NCBI RefSeq assembly: GCF_050947335.1
Contig: NC_134993.1
Span: 8,928,001 to 8,992,000 of the forward strand
Direction: 5' to 3'
Length of the DNA stretch: 64,000 nt
Source of the DNA: Megachile rotundata
Lineage: Eukaryota; Arthropoda; Insecta; Hymenoptera; Megachilidae
In this document: positions 33,947 through 48,900 of the stretch, one piece after another
Position numbering within the stretch: the stretch's first letter is position 1
Layout: each line of letters begins with the position of its first letter
Position numbers and translations under genes: made by a program
Notes under the pieces: model-generated
Told to the model about the DNA's origin: nothing
Database searches by the model: none
What the model saw: the letters and a program-made list of their open reading frames with translations, nothing else

Positions 33947-36900
33947 TTACCTATTTCTCAAATACTCATCATCGTTTTCTGCAACGTATTTCTTTAAAGA
34001 CGATTCAAAGTCTTTTTCAGGTATTTTGTCGACGTAATTTTCTTTCGCGGTTTCAATCGTTTCTTTACCGTTAACGAGAACGAGATAACAAGTTGTTGGA
34101 TTGTCTTTTTCACTGTCTTCTTCGGTAGTTTCTTTCTGTTCTGGTTTTTCTAATACAATTTCAGGGAATTCCAAGGTCCACGTTTTGGTGCCACCTATGT
34201 GATACGCTGTGAAAGCCTCGGTTGGCCATTCTGGACCAGGTTTCTTCTTCACTTTGACTGAAAAAGGAATTAAATAGATGTAATATTGTACGTCTTGTAG
34301 TTATACTTGTTATTTAATTTTTATTAGTTGTTAAGTTGTGTTTTTTGTAAATAGAGGAATGCAGTATTCTATGTTTAGACATTTCAATTTTTCAATTTTT
34401 CAATTTTTCAATTTTTCAATTTTTCAATTTTTCAATTTTTCAATTTTTCAATTTTTCAATTTTCAATCTTTCAATTTCTCAATCCTTCGACTTCTCAATT
34501 TTTCAATTTCACAATCTTTCAATTTCTCAATCTTCCAATTTTCAATCTTTCTTCAAACTTTTCAACTGTTCAATTTTTCCAATTATTTTTAATTTTCCAA
34601 TATTCCAATTTTTATATTTTTTTATTTGTCCATTTTTGAATTTTCAAATTTTTCAATTATTAATTCACTCAATTATTCAATTATTCAATTATTCAATTAT
34701 TCCATTATTCCATTATTCCACTATTCAAGTATTCAATTATTTAATTTTCCAGTTATCCAGTTATTCAATTATTCAATTATTCAAACATTTTTTTAATTAA
34801 ACGTGAAAATTTGTACATTTGTAAAATTTGAAAAACTGAAAGTTATTAGAAATTTGAAAATTGGACATTGCTGAATATATCAAATAGGAAAAATTGTCAT
34901 TTCTCAGTTAGCTGTATTACATGAAATTTAAATGACCCTGTAAAACATTCTAAACTTTTGTTTCCATTTTCCACATTTCTCTTCGTGATAATATATCAAG
35001 AATGTATTTATCAATCTTGACTACCCAACCCTAATTCATATCACGACTTTATCAGCTCCTCATTAAATAAATTGATTACCATTTTTTACATTACCTCTAG
35101 TAGTTTTCGAGTCCTCATCCTCGTCGTCATCTTCAGAAGCTCTACTCGTAGTCTTTATATTTCGTGTTACATCCTCATCAGCTAAAGTATCCAAAGTATC
35201 CAGAACGTTTTCATACTCCGAGACTGCCTCAACACTTTCATCGTCATCAATCAAATCTTGACTTCTTTTCACTACATGACTTCCTTCATGTTCACCATAA
35301 TCGTTTCCTATACATATCTCAAATTTTCTGGTAACAAAATACTCCTCCATCGAAATCGTACTCTCAGTAGGCCACTGCAAGACATTTTCCTCGTCCACAT
35401 TTTTTGCTTCGCAGTCATTCCATTCACTGTCTTCGCTACTTTCATCAGCTCCCAAAATGGATCTCTTCCTGTACCTATCTTCCTCATTTCGCAGCGACTG
35501 GGTGACATATTCGTTCACGAACGTGTAACTAAAATTGTCATACATCGCAATAACTTCATTCACTCGTGTCTGTTCAGGATCTCCCTCGTTTACTTCACAA
35601 TCGATATCTTCCGGATAACCGCGTTTGACTCGATCCCTCACAGACTTTCTCCCATGAGGGCTTTCCGTCCATTCATGTCCTTCCAGATTTAAACCGTTTA
35701 TTTTAATCCTCTGCTCTATCGATCCCCCCATTTTATTCGGCAGACAAACTCTTTCCGTCACCACATGTTCGCTGTACTTCCCCAAAGGTTTCTTCAGGAC
35801 GTTAAAGCACAGCTTCGTGGTGTCGTAATCCTCCTCCTCTTCCTCCTCCACGTGCAGGTCGGATCTGCTACTGCCTTCTCTCTTTGTTGTTTCCCGAATG
35901 TCGAACGTTGTCTCCACGGGTGGCGGCTGCGTCAAAGATGGCGTCGACCGAGTCTCCTCAGACTCCATCTGCCGCAACTTTTCCTCGAACTCCTCTTTCT
36001 CCTTCTGCAGTCTACGCCGCCTTTCCTCCAACCGCTCCTCTCGTGTCTTCAAATCCTTCTCCTGGTCGTCCAACTTCTTCTCCAAACTCCTCACCTCCTG
36101 CTCAAGCATATCCGGTGTTGTAATTATGGTAGTTCTCACCGTTGTTTCAGGCCTTGTTGGCCTCGTGACGCTTGCAGGCGTTGAGGATTTCAGTTTCAGG
36201 CGACGCTCCATCGTCTCGTTTAGCCGTCTCGCTTTTTCGTGCTCCCAGTTCTCTTCTTCTGCTTCCAGTTCTTCTTCTTTTGTTAGCAACTCCTCTTTGG
36301 TCTTCTCTAGCTCTTCGAGCTTCTTCAGCAGCTCTATTTTCAGCTCCTGGTGACGAGTTCTTTTCTGAGTCTCGTCTGTTGTCATAGGCACTTTGTATGT
36401 GGTCGAAATAACTTCATGGGTCATCATTTTTGTACGGTCCTCCATTTTTGTAGTACGATTCTCCATTTCTGTACTACTTAGACTAACTTCCAGAGTGCTC
36501 TCTTCAGTTTCAAAGTAGTCGAACGGCAGATGCTCCGTTGTGAACTCGGTGGTGGACGGCAGGGTGTACGTGAAGGTTGTAACACCTTCCTTCAGGGTAG
36601 AAGTCACATTACCTGTCTCCACTTCAAACTTCGTTATTTCAGCAGTCCAACTGACTGTGCTAACTGACTCCATAGTTGTTTCTGTATGAACCGTCAAACT
36701 GACCCTACTAACTGGCTCCAAGGTTTCCGTCAGAGCCGTTGGAGTTCCTGTTGCAGACGTGATGGTTGATTCTTTTGATGTAATAGTAACCGCCACGTGA
36801 ATGATGCTTTCAGTCGTGGCATTTTCTTCTACGTAGTCTTGCCAGATTGGGGAAATTATTTCTGTGGTTTCTTCTTCGTATTCTTCTTCGTCGTAGGATT

Positions 36901-39900
36901 CTTTGTAGTCTTTTCCGTATTCTACGTCGTATATTGTTTCTGTTTCGGCGTATTCGGGTGTTGTGAACATTTTGGTAACCTCTGGAGAGGGTATTGTAAT
37001 TTCAGGCGTGGAAATTGTAACTTCAGGAGGAGGGATTGTAAGTTCAGGAGAAGAGAGTGTAACTTCAGGTGAAGTTGTAAATTCTGGAGGAGAGATTGTA
37101 ATTTCTGGTGGAGGAACTGTGAGTTCAGCAGAAGGTGTAACTTCAAGGGAAGAAATGGTTGTGATTTCAGGAGAAGAAATTGTCATTTCAGGAGAAGAAA
37201 TTGTCATTTCAGGAGAAGAAATTGTCATAACTTCAGGAGAAGAAATGGTCACAACTTCAGGTGAAGAAATTGTCACGACTTCAGGAGAAGAAATAATAAC
37301 TTCAGGAGAAGAAATGGTGCTTTCAGAAGAAAGTGTCGTAATTTCAAAAGCAGAAGTTGTGACTTCAGGAGAAATTATAACTTCAGGCGAAGAAACAGTT
37401 TCCACAACAATTATCGGTGTACGAGATGTGGACTCCGTAGACTCTGTGACTTCCAAATGAAAACTAGTACTCTCCGTTGTGAATACAACACTTTCGGTTG
37501 TTTCACTAATTGTTCTCCACTCGGTTGTTGCAGGGCTTTCGGTGATAGACGCAGTGGTGACGTTAACCTCAAAGAACATTGTAGTTCCAGTTGTTTCTAC
37601 AGGTGGAAGCACTGCGATGGGTAATTCCGTTGTGAAGAACGGACTCATAGTTGAACTCAGTGTTGTTTCGTTCCTTTCTTCGTAATCGAAAAGCTCTTCT
37701 GTAGTTTCTTCTTCTTCGTACTCTTCTTCGTATTCTTCTTCGTACTCTTCTGATGTTGGTTCAAAAATTAGTTCAGTTTCTTCGGGAGATATCTCTTTGG
37801 GGAATGTAGTTATTTCGAAGGATTTTGTTGTTGTTTCGAATGGTGTGATATAGATGAACGGCGTTGTTTCAAACGTACTGAGACTTGTAAACTGAACCGG
37901 AGAAAATGTTGATATGGAAAGGGTCACTTCTGAGGTTTCGATGGTGAAATTTTCTGGGAATGATATTGTGCTCATAGTTGTTAGTCCTGTTGTTGATAAT
38001 GTTATTTTCGGAGGAGATAGTGGAGATTCTGTAATTTCTAAAGTGGATGGTGAAGTTACTTCTGTTTCGATGGAGACGGTTGTTCCAGTTACTTCAGCTG
38101 TTTCGATGGAGACGGTTGTTCCAGTTACTTCAGCTGTTTCAATAGTTTCTGTTATTTCAGTAGTTCCAGTTTCAGTTGATTCAGTACTTTCAGTACTTTC
38201 AGTACTTTCAGTAGTTTCAGTTGTTCTAGTTGTTCTAGTTATGCCAGTTACTTCAGTTGTTTCAGTTGTTCTAGTGATTTTGACTGTTTCAATTGTTTCT
38301 GTTGTTCCAGTTGTTTCAGTTGTCCTAGTCGTTTCAGTTGTTTCAGTTGTTCCAGTTTCAGTTGTTTCAATTGTTTCAGTTGTTTCTATAGTTACCAACT
38401 TTGCAACTGTTGTCAATTTCGTTGTGACAAGTGGACTAATCATTGTTGAACTTAATGTTGTTTCGTTGCTTTCTTCATAATCATAAACCTCTAGTTCTTC
38501 GGTAGTTTCTTCTTCTTCGTACTCTTCCTCATATTCCTCCTCGTACTCTTCTGATGTTGTCTCAGGAATTACTTCAGTTTCCTCGGTAGATATCTCTTCG
38601 GTAGACGTTGTTTCTTCAATAGAAACAGTTGTTTCAGTGCTTTCGGTTGTTTCAGTTGTTTCAGCTGTTTCGGTTGCTTCAGTTGTTTCAGCGGTTTCAG
38701 TTGTTTTAGTTGTTACAGCAGTTTCAGTCATTTCAGTTGTTCCAGTTGTTTCTGCTGTTTCGGTTGCTTCAGTTGTTTCAGCTGTTTCAGCTATTTCAGT
38801 TGTTTTAGTTGTTACAGCGGTTTCAGTCGTTTCAGTTGTTTCAGTTATTTCTGCTGTTTCAGTTGTTTCTGTTGTTTCAGTTGTTTCAGTAGTTATAATC
38901 GCTAACCATTCGGTAGTTTCAAATTCGGTTACAGATTCAGTTATTTCAGTTTCAACAACAGGAGATTCCGTCGTCATTATTAAGATTTCTGTTGTAAATG
39001 AAGTTACTTCCATCTCCGTGGACTCAGTTGTTTCGGTTGTTTCTGTTGTTGCATTAATTGTAAAATATTTAGTAGTTTCAATCGTCGATTCAGTAAATTC
39101 TGATGTTGTGATTAATACAGGTAAAGATTCTGTGGTTGTTTCTAAAGTGATTTCTGTCACAGCATATAATGTTGTTTCAGTTGTTTCTGTTGTTAGATTA
39201 ACAGGTAAGTACTCAGTGGTCATAGTTGTTAGCTCCGTTGTTGAAAATGTTGTTTCCGGAAGAAGTGGAGTTTCCGTTGCTATTTCTGTAGTTGTCAGTG
39301 TTGTTACTTCGACTGTAACGGAGACGGTTGTTTCAGTTGTTTTAGGTGGTTCTACAGTTGGCAACTTTGCAACAGTTGTCAATTCCGTCGTGAGTAGTGG
39401 ACTCTCCGTGGTCGAAGTTAATGTTGTTTCGGTGCTTTCTACATAGTCGTAGACCTCTGGTTCTTCTTCGGTAGTTTCTTCTTCTTCGTACTCTTCCTCA
39501 TACTCTTCTGTTGTTTCAGTAATGAGTTCAGTTTCTTCGGTAGATGTCTCTTCGGGGAATGTTACTTCAATAGAAACAGTTGTTTTAGTTGTTTCAGTTG
39601 CTTCAGTTGTAAAAAGAGTAGGCAACGACTCTGTAGTCATAATTGTTAGCTCCGTCACAAAAGTTGTTTCAGTTGTTTCAGTTGCTTCCGTTGTAAAAAG
39701 AGTAGGCAACGACTCTGTAGTCATACTTGTTAGCTCCGTCACGAAAGTTGTTTCAGTTGTTTCAGTTGCTTCAGTTGTAAAAAGAGTAGGCAACGACTCT
39801 GTAGTAACAGTTGTTAGCTCCGTCACAACAGTTGTTTCAATACTAACAATTGGAGATTCAATTGTTGTTTCTACCATCTCTGTTGTTGTCAACGGCATAG

Positions 39901-42900
39901 TAATCTCAGATACGATGTATACAGTTGCTTCAGTTGTTTCAGTGGTTGTAATCGCTAACCATTCAGTAGTTTCAAATTCGGTTACAGATTCAGTTATTTC
40001 AGTTTCAACAACGGGAGATTCCGTCGTCATTATTAAGATTTCTGTTGTAAATGAAGTTACTTCCATCTCCGTGGACTCAGTTGTTTCGGTTGTTTCTGTA
40101 GTTATATTAACGGGTACAGTTTCGGTAGCGAAAGTTGTAAACGTAATCGTATATTCTGGCGGCTCTGCAGTAATAAATGTTGTTGCAGCAGTTGTTGTTG
40201 TACTTTCAGTGATCGGAGTATACAACGTAATTACTGTACTAACGGTTGTTTCTGTAGTCTCTTCTGTTATATTCGTTGCAGTTACTGATTCGGTTGTAAA
40301 TTCGGAGGATTCCGTTGTTTCTGCTACTGGTGAAGTAACTTCAACAGATAACGTTGTTTCAGTAGTTTCAGTTGTTACATTAATTGGCAAAAATTCTGTT
40401 GTTACAGATTCTGTTGTAGATTCAGTTGTTTCAGTTGTTTCTGTTGTTATATTAATCGGCACAAATTCTGTTGTAATAAACTCCGTTGTAAATTCGGTTG
40501 TTTCAGTTGCTTCCATTGTTACGTTAATTGGCAAAAATTCTGTTGTAACAGATTCTGTTGTAGATTCAGTTGTTTCAGTTGTTTCTGTTGTTATATTAAT
40601 CGGCACAAATTCTGTTGTAATAAACTCCGTTGTAAATTCGGTTGTTTCAGTTGCTTCCATTGTTACGTTAATTGGCAATAATTCTGTCGTAACAGATTCT
40701 GATGTAGATTCGGTTGTTTCAGTTGTTTCAATAGTTACATTAATCGGCACGAATTTTGTCGTAACAGATTCTGTTGCGGATTCTGTTGTTTCAGTTGTTT
40801 CTGTTGTTACATTAATCGGCACAAATTCTGTTGTAATAAATTCCGTTGTAGATTCGGTTGTTTCAGTTGTTTCTGCTGTTACATTAACCGGCACAAATTC
40901 TGTTGTAATTGATTCCGTTGTAAATTCAGTTGTTTCCGTTGTTACGTTAACCGGTACAAATTCTGTCGTAACAGATTCCGTTGTTTCAGTTGCTTCAGTA
41001 GTTACACCAACAGGTGAAATTTCTGTCGTAATAGATTCTGTTGTAAATTCGGTTGTTTCAGTTGTTACATTAACCGCCACAAATTCTGTCGTAACAAGTT
41101 CCGTTGTAAATTCGGTTGTTTCAGTTGTTACATTAACTGGTACAAATTCTGTAGTAACAGATTCCGTCACAGACACGGTTGTTTCAGTAACTGTAGTTGT
41201 TTCAGTAACTTCCATAGTAAGCGGTGATGTAACTTCAATTTCAGCAGTTATTTCAGTTGTTTCAGTTGTTACATTTGTTGGCAAAGATTCCGTAGTCACT
41301 AATTCAGTCGCGGATTCTGTTGTTTCAGTAACTACTGTTGTTGTTTCAGTAACTTCCGTAGTAAACTGTGAAGTAATTTCAACTTCTACTGCAACAGTTG
41401 TTTCTGTTGTTTCCGTAACAACACCAGTTGATATAGACTCTGTTGTAACTTCCATAGTTTCGACACTGGTTGTCTCAGTTGTTATTGTCGTAATTTCTGT
41501 GGTTGATGTTGGTGAAGTAATCTCGGGCGCAATAGACATTGTTGTTTCTGTAGTTACAACTGGTGACTCTGTAGTAAATGTTGTTTTCTCACTTGTAATA
41601 AACGAAGTCTCAGTTGTTTCTTCAGTTGTAGTGAAACTTTCTGTCGTTATTTCAGTAATTTCCGTAGTTGGTGTTGGTGTAGTAATTACAGTAGTAAGTT
41701 TTTCCGTTGTAATTATCAATGGAGGTACAGTTGTTGTTTCTGGTTTCAATTTAACGGTTGTCAGTTCTTCGTACTCGGACCATGTTAGTTCTACAGTTGT
41801 TTCTTCTTCGTATTCTTCTTTATATTCTTCCTCGAATTCTGTGTCATGGTATGTTTCTGTCATTTCAAAGTACTCCGTTGTTATTTCAGGCGTTGTTACT
41901 TCTATTGTTGTTATTTTTACCTATGATAATAATAATTATTCAAAATGGTTGTAACAATAACGATATTGAATTGTAGAAAGCTTTCATTAATAATTGAAAT
42001 GTTAATTTAGGTTTTCAAGTTTCAGAATTTCGGTTTTCAAGTTTCACAAATTAAGAATTTTCGAATTTTTAAGTTTACATATTTAAGAATTTCTAAACTC
42101 AAAATTCTTAAGATTTAGGAAATAAAAAATTTGCACATACAATAATTTGAAAATTTGGAATTTTTGAAATCACAAATTTTCAAATCTAAAAATTCATATC
42201 TTGCAAATACAGAAATTCTCTAATTTACAAATTTAAAAAATCTCAAATTCTGCAATCTATTCAATAACCTAAAAATTCAGTTTTCAAATTTATAATTTTC
42301 AAAACTCCCAAATCTTCAAATTCAAAAATATGAAACATCATTCTACTTACGATTTCAGGCGTAGTCGTCCACGTCACCATTTCTGTAGTTGGCGAAATAG
42401 TTGTAAATACACCTTCAGTCGATTGCTCAGTAGTTGCAGTGGACTCTGTAGTTACGATTGGCGTTGTTAATACTATAGTAGTTTCTTCTTCAGTTGTAAT
42501 CAAACTGGTAGTATCTAAACGTATCGTAGGTGAAACAGTGGTAACAATGGTAGCCATTGTAGGAAAAATAGTAGTGGTAGGAGAAGTTAATTCAGAAATT
42601 TCCGTAGTAGTAGTCGCTATTTCTTCAGTACTAGTTACTGTTACTGTTGTTAAAATTATTGTAGACATAGTCGTTGAAACACCAATAGATTCTGTAGTAG
42701 TTAGCTCTATTGTTGGTGAGATAATAATAGTCGTTGTACTTTCTTCAGTAGTGGTTGGTAAAAATGTGGTTATTGTACTTTCTTCAGTAGTGGTTGGTAA
42801 AAATGTGGTTATTGTACTTTCTTCAATACTAGTTATTAGTGTTGGAATAGTGGTAGTTTCTTCAGTAGTTGTCACTGTTATTGGAATAAATGCAGTTTCT

Positions 42901-45900
42901 TCCGTAGTAGTTGTTGTTACAGGTGTACTTTCTTCAGTAGCAGTTGTCATTGTTACCGGGAGAGTAATTTCTTCTTCAATAGTTGTCAATATTATCGGAA
43001 TAGTCGTAGTTTCTTCAGTAGTAGCTGTCAGTATAGTTGGAATAGTCGTAGTTTCTTCAATAATTGAGGTTGTTGTAACTACAGTTGTGCTTTCTTCAGT
43101 AATAGTGGTCAGTATTATCGAAATAGTTGTAGTTTCTTCAGTAGTAGTTGTTATTATTGTCGGGATAGCTGTAGTTACTTCTTCAATGGTTGTCAATGTT
43201 ATCGGAATAGTCGTTGTTTCTTCAGTAGTGGCGATTGTCGTTGTTAAAGTTGTGCTTTCTTCAGTAGCAGTTGTCATTATTATCGGGATAGTCGTAATTT
43301 CTTCAGTAGTGACTGTCAACATTGTTGGAATAGTCGTGGTTTCTTCAATGGTTGAGGTTGTTGTAGCTATAGTTGTGCTTTCTTCAGTAATAGCTGTCAG
43401 TACTATCGGAATAGTTGTAGTTTCTTCAGTAGTAGTTGTTATTATTGTCGGGATAGTTGTAGCTTCTTCAGTAGTAGCAATTATTGTTGCAGAAGTTGTG
43501 CTCTCTTCAGTAACAGCTGTCAGTATTATTGGAATAGTCGTAGTTTCTTCAATAGTTGAGGTTGTTGTAGCTATAGTTTCTTCAGTTATAGCTGTTAGCG
43601 TTATCGGAATAACTGTAGTTTCTTCAGTAGTAGTTGTTATTATTATCGGAATAGTTGTAGTTTCTTCTGTAATTGCGCTTGTTGTTGCTAATGTTGTGCT
43701 TTCTTCAGTAGTAACTGTCAGTATTGTCGGAGTAGTTGTAGTTTCTTCCGTAATGGCGCTTGTTATTGCAAATGTTGTGCTTTCTTCGGCAGTAGCTATC
43801 AATATTGTTGGAGTAGTTGCACTTTCTTCGGTAGTAATCGTAGTTTCTTCTATAGTAGTTAATAATATTGTGGTTGGTGTACTTTCTTCAGTAGTTATTG
43901 TTGGTATTGTTAGGGTAACTGTGGTTTCTTCAATAGTGGTTACTGGTATTGTAATTTCTTCGGTAGTGAATATTGTTATTATCGTGGTTGTTACACTTTC
44001 TTCAGTAGTTGTTGTTTCTATAATGCTTGTTGCTGGTAGTTCTACAGTAGTGATTTCTATAACACTTGTTGTTGTTGTTGGTACTTCAGTAGTCGTGGTT
44101 TCTATAATGCTTGTTGTTGTTGGTATTTCAGTAATAGGTGTTTCCGCAATACTGGTTGTTGTTGGTACTTCAGTAGATGTCGTTTCTATAATGCTTGTTG
44201 TTGTTAGTACTAAGGTAGTTATTGTTTCTATAATGCTTGTTGTTGTCGGTACTTCGGTAGTTGTTGTTGGTACTGCAGTGGTCGTTGTTTCTATAATACT
44301 TGTTGTTGTTGGCACTTCTGTAGTTACTGTTTCTACAATGCTTGTTGTTGTTGGTACTTCTGTAGTTGTTGTTTCTACAATGCTTATTGTTGTTGGTCGC
44401 TCGGTTGTTGTGGTTTCTGTAATACTTGTTGTTGTTGGTGTTTCAGTAGTCGTTTCTAGAATACTTGTCGTTGTTGGTACTGCAGTGGTCGTTGTTTCTA
44501 TAATACTTGTTGTCGTTGGTACTTCCGTAGTTGTTGTTTCTGCAATGCTTATTGTTGTTGGCTGCTCTGTTGTGGTTTCTGTAATACTTGTTGTTGTTGG
44601 TGTTTCAGTAGTCGTTTCTAGAATGCTTGTCGTTGTTAGTGCTGCAGCGGTCGTTGTTTCTATACTACTTGTTGTCGTTGGTACTTCCGTAGTTGTTGTT
44701 TCTGCAATGCTTATTGTTGTTGGCTGCTCTGTTGTGGTTTCTGTAATACTTGTTGTTGTTGGTATTTCAGTAGTCGTTTCTAGAATACTTGTCGTTGTTG
44801 GTGCTGCAGTAGTCGTTGTTTCTATACTACTTGTTGTTGTTGGTACTTCTGTAGTTGTTGTTTCTGCAATGCTTATTGTTGTTGGTACTTCTGTTGTGGG
44901 TTCTGTAATACTTGTTGTTGGTATTTCGGTGGTCGTTTCTAAAATACTTGTCGTTGTTGGTACTGCAGTACTCGTTGTTTCCATTATAGTTGTTGTTGTT
45001 GGTACTTCAATCGCCGTTGTTTCTGTAACTCTTGTTGTAGACTCTGAGGTTGGTGTTTCCACGGTATATTCCGTTGTCACAGCTTCTTCTGTGGATGTTA
45101 TCTCCAAAATAGTCGTTTCTGTTTTCTCAGTGGTGCTTTCTGTTGTCATTGTTGTTGTTACTGTAGTTGTAGTACTTGGTGATACAGTAGATGCTGTTGT
45201 TGTCCCTGTTATCGCTGTTGCTGTCTCTACAGTAGTCGCTGCCAATAACTCAGTAGTGCTCTCCAGTGTTGTTGTTGTTGCCGGTATTATGGACGAAGTT
45301 GTAGTCAGGACAGTAGTCGATTCTGTAGTAGTCATTTCCGTTGTTGTAGTTGGTTCCGCTGTAGTTGTTTCTATTGACTTTGTAGTTGTAGCTACTGTAG
45401 CTATAGTTGTAGGTACAACAGCAGGCTCTGTTGTTGTTTCTTCTACAGTCGTAGTGATGACTGTCATTTCCACAGTAGTAGTTTCCACAACTGTAACTGG
45501 TGATTCTGTAGTCGTTGTTGTAGTCGTAGGCGCTGTAATCAATTCTGTTGTGGTTGCTGCTGTTGTTGTTTCTTCTTCAGTAATCCTTACTGGTTCTGTA
45601 GTAGGAGCTACTGTAATCATAGTTGTTTCGAAGACAGTAGGTTCTGTGGTTTCCTGCACTGTACTTGTACTTTCTTCGGTAATTGTTGGTGTTGTTGTTG
45701 CAGCCTGTGTTGTTATGATCGTAATTACAGTTGTTTCCGTTGTTATCATCTCAGTGGTTGTAGGTGTTGTTTCAGGCTCCTCGGTACTAGTTAATTCCAG
45801 TGTAGTTAGAGCTATCGTAGCAGCTGTAGTTGTTATAATAGTCAATTCTGTAGTTGTTTCTTCTTCTGTTGTTCTTGTTGTTGTACTCTCTGTGGTAGTT

Positions 45901-48900
45901 GTTGGTATCGTGGTCAGAGCTGTTGTAGATGTCACCATAAGAACTGCTGTCGATTCTGTTGTAATTGTTTCAGTTGTGGTTGGTACTGATGTTGTTTCTA
46001 CGACACTGGTTGTTGTTGGAGTTGTAACTGTAGTCGTTGGAACACTAGTCTCCACAGTTGTTTCTTCCTCTGTCGTTACAATAACCGTTGTACTTTCTTC
46101 TGTAGTGGTTCTTGGTACCGTAGTTAGAGCTTCTACAATTGTGGTGAGAGTTGTTGTTGTTTCTGCTGTTGTAGTTGTTGGTTCAGTACTAACAGTGGTA
46201 GAAGTTATTTTGACTGTAGTAGTTGGTGAAGAAGTAGTCTCAGTAGTAGTCTCTCCTATTGCTGTTGTTATGATCGTTGTTGTTGTACTTTCTTCTGTGG
46301 TAGTTGTGGAAGGAGTTTCAGTGATTGTTGTCGGTATTTCAGTGGTTGTTATGGATGTAGTAGTAGGAGTTGTTGTTAATGCCGTCATAATTATTTTAGT
46401 AGTTGTAGCTGCTATTGTAGTTGTTTCTACAACAGTAGTTGCTTCTGTAGTTGTTGTTTCGACGGCAGTAGTTGTTGCTTCTGTGGTTGTTGTTTCTGCA
46501 GTAGTAGTCATTGCCTCTGTAGTTGTTTCGACAACAATAGTGGCTGCCATTGTAGTTGTTCTTTCCGTAGGAGTAGCTGATGTTGTAATAGTTGTTTCCA
46601 CGACAGTAGTTGTTGTTTCTGTAGTTGTTTCTATAGCAGTAGTCGCCGCTTCTGTAGTTGTTTCGACAGTAGTAGTTATTGCTTCTGTAGTTGTTTCGCC
46701 GACAGTAGTTGTTGTTTCTGTAGTTGTTTCGACAGCAGTAGTTATTGTTTCTGTTGTTGTTTCTACAGTAGCGACAGTTGTTGTAGTTGTTGGCTGCTCA
46801 GTACTCGTTACTGATTCAGTAGTTGGAGTTACGGTAGATGTTGTTGTTGCTATTGTTGTAGTTGTTGGCTGTTCAGTAGTTGTAGCTACTGCAACTGTTG
46901 TTGTAGTTGTTATTCTTTCGGTAGTTGTTTCAGGCACAGTTGTTGGAGTTATGGTAGCTATTGTTGTTGTAGTTGTTGGCTGTTCGGTAGTTATTACTGA
47001 CTCAGTAGTTGGAGCTACCGTAACTGTTGTTGTCCTTTCAGTTGTTGTTATTGTCTCAGTAGTTATTTCTGGCACAGTAGTTCGAACTACGGTAGCTGTT
47101 GTTGTTGCCATTGTTGTTGGTTGTTCAGTACTTGTTATTGACGCCGTAGTTGTTTCTTCCACTGTAGTTTGAGCCACGGTAGCTGTTGTTGTTGCCATTA
47201 ATGTTGTAGTTGTTGGTTGTTCAGTAGTTGTTATAGACTCAGTAGTCAGAACTTCAGTAAGTGTTGTGGTAACAACCTCTGTGAACTCTGTTGTTGTAGC
47301 CGTTATAGTCGTCATTACTTCTGTTGTTGTACTTATTGTAGTTGTTGCTATTTGTGTTGTTGTAGTAGCCATAGTAGTCATTGCTACTTCTGTTGTAGTA
47401 GGTATTGACGTCGTCGTTGTTGGCACCGCAACTTCTGTCGTTGTTGCAACTGTAGATTCCTCTGTTGTTTCTTGTATTGTAGTTGTAATTAATGTTGTAC
47501 TTTCCTCTGTAATAGTGGTTGTTACTTCTTCAGTACTAGTTGTTACCATTGTTGTTATAGGTACTGTGACTGTTGTAGGTAGTATAACTTCTGTTGTAAT
47601 TAAAGTAGTTGTTTCCTCAGTAGTAGTTTCTGGTATTGCAGTTGTTGATGGTACAGTCGTTATTGTAGGTGATGCAGTTGCAATCATTTCTTCTGTTGTA
47701 GTCATTCTTTCTGTTGTTGTTACTACTGGCGTTGTAGTTACTTCTTCAGTTGTGGTTATCACAGGTGTTGTCGTCGTTTCTTCAGTTGTAGTTATTCTTT
47801 CTGTTGTTGTTATTACTGGCGTTGTAGTTACTTCCTCAGTTGTAGGTAGCACAGGTGTTGTCGTCGTTTCTTCGGTTGTAGTTAGTCTTTCTGTTGTTGT
47901 TATTACTGGCGTTGTAGTTACTTCTTCAGTTGTGGTTATCACAGGTGTTGTCGTCGTTCCTTCGGTTGTAGTTATTCTTTCTGCTGTTTTTATTACTGGC
48001 GTTGTAGTAACTTCTTCAGTTGTAGTTATCACAGGTGTTGTCGTCGTTTCTTCGGTTGTAGTTATTCTTTCCGTTGTTGTTATTGCTGTCGTTGTAGTTA
48101 CTTCTTCAGTTGTAGTTAGCACAGGTGTTGTCGTCGTTTCTTCAGTTGTAGTTATTCTTTCTGTTGTTGTTATTGCTGGCGTTGTAGTTACTTCTTCAGT
48201 TGTAGTTAGCACAGGTGTTGTCGTCGTTTCTTCAGTTGTGGTTATTCTTTCTGTTGTTGTTATTACTGGCGTTGTAGTTACTTCCTCAGTTGTAGGTAGC
48301 ACAGGTGTTGCCGTCGTTTCTTCGGTTGTAGTTATTCTTTCTGTTGTTGTTATTGCTGGCGTTGTAGTTACTTCCTCAGTTGTCGTTATCACATGTGTTG
48401 TCGTCGTTTCTTCGGTTGTAGTTATTACTAGTGTTGTAGTTACTCTTTCCGTCGTGGTTATTCTTTCTGTTGTAGTCACTTCCTCCGTAGTTGTTATTTC
48501 CTCTGTAGTAGTCATTTCTTCTGTAGTAGTTATTACGGGTGTTGTACTTGTCTCTTCAGTCGTAGTCACCACTGATGTTGTAGTTGCGACTGGTGTTGTA
48601 GTCATTTCTACAGTTGTAGTTATCATTGGTGTTGTAGTTATAACTGGAGGTGTGGTAGTTTCTTCTGTTGTAGGTATACTTTCTGTTGTAGTTGTTTCTT
48701 CTGTTGTGGTTATTTCTTCTGTTGTTGTTAATTTTTCTGTTGTAGTTATTACTGGGGTTGTAGTTACTACTTCTGTCGTAGTTATTTCTGGCGTTGTAGT
48801 TACTGTTTCTGTTGTAGTGACGATTGGTGTTGTAATCACAACCTGCGTTGTTGTTATTACTGGCGTTGTAGTTACTTCTTCAGTTGTAGTTAGCACATGT

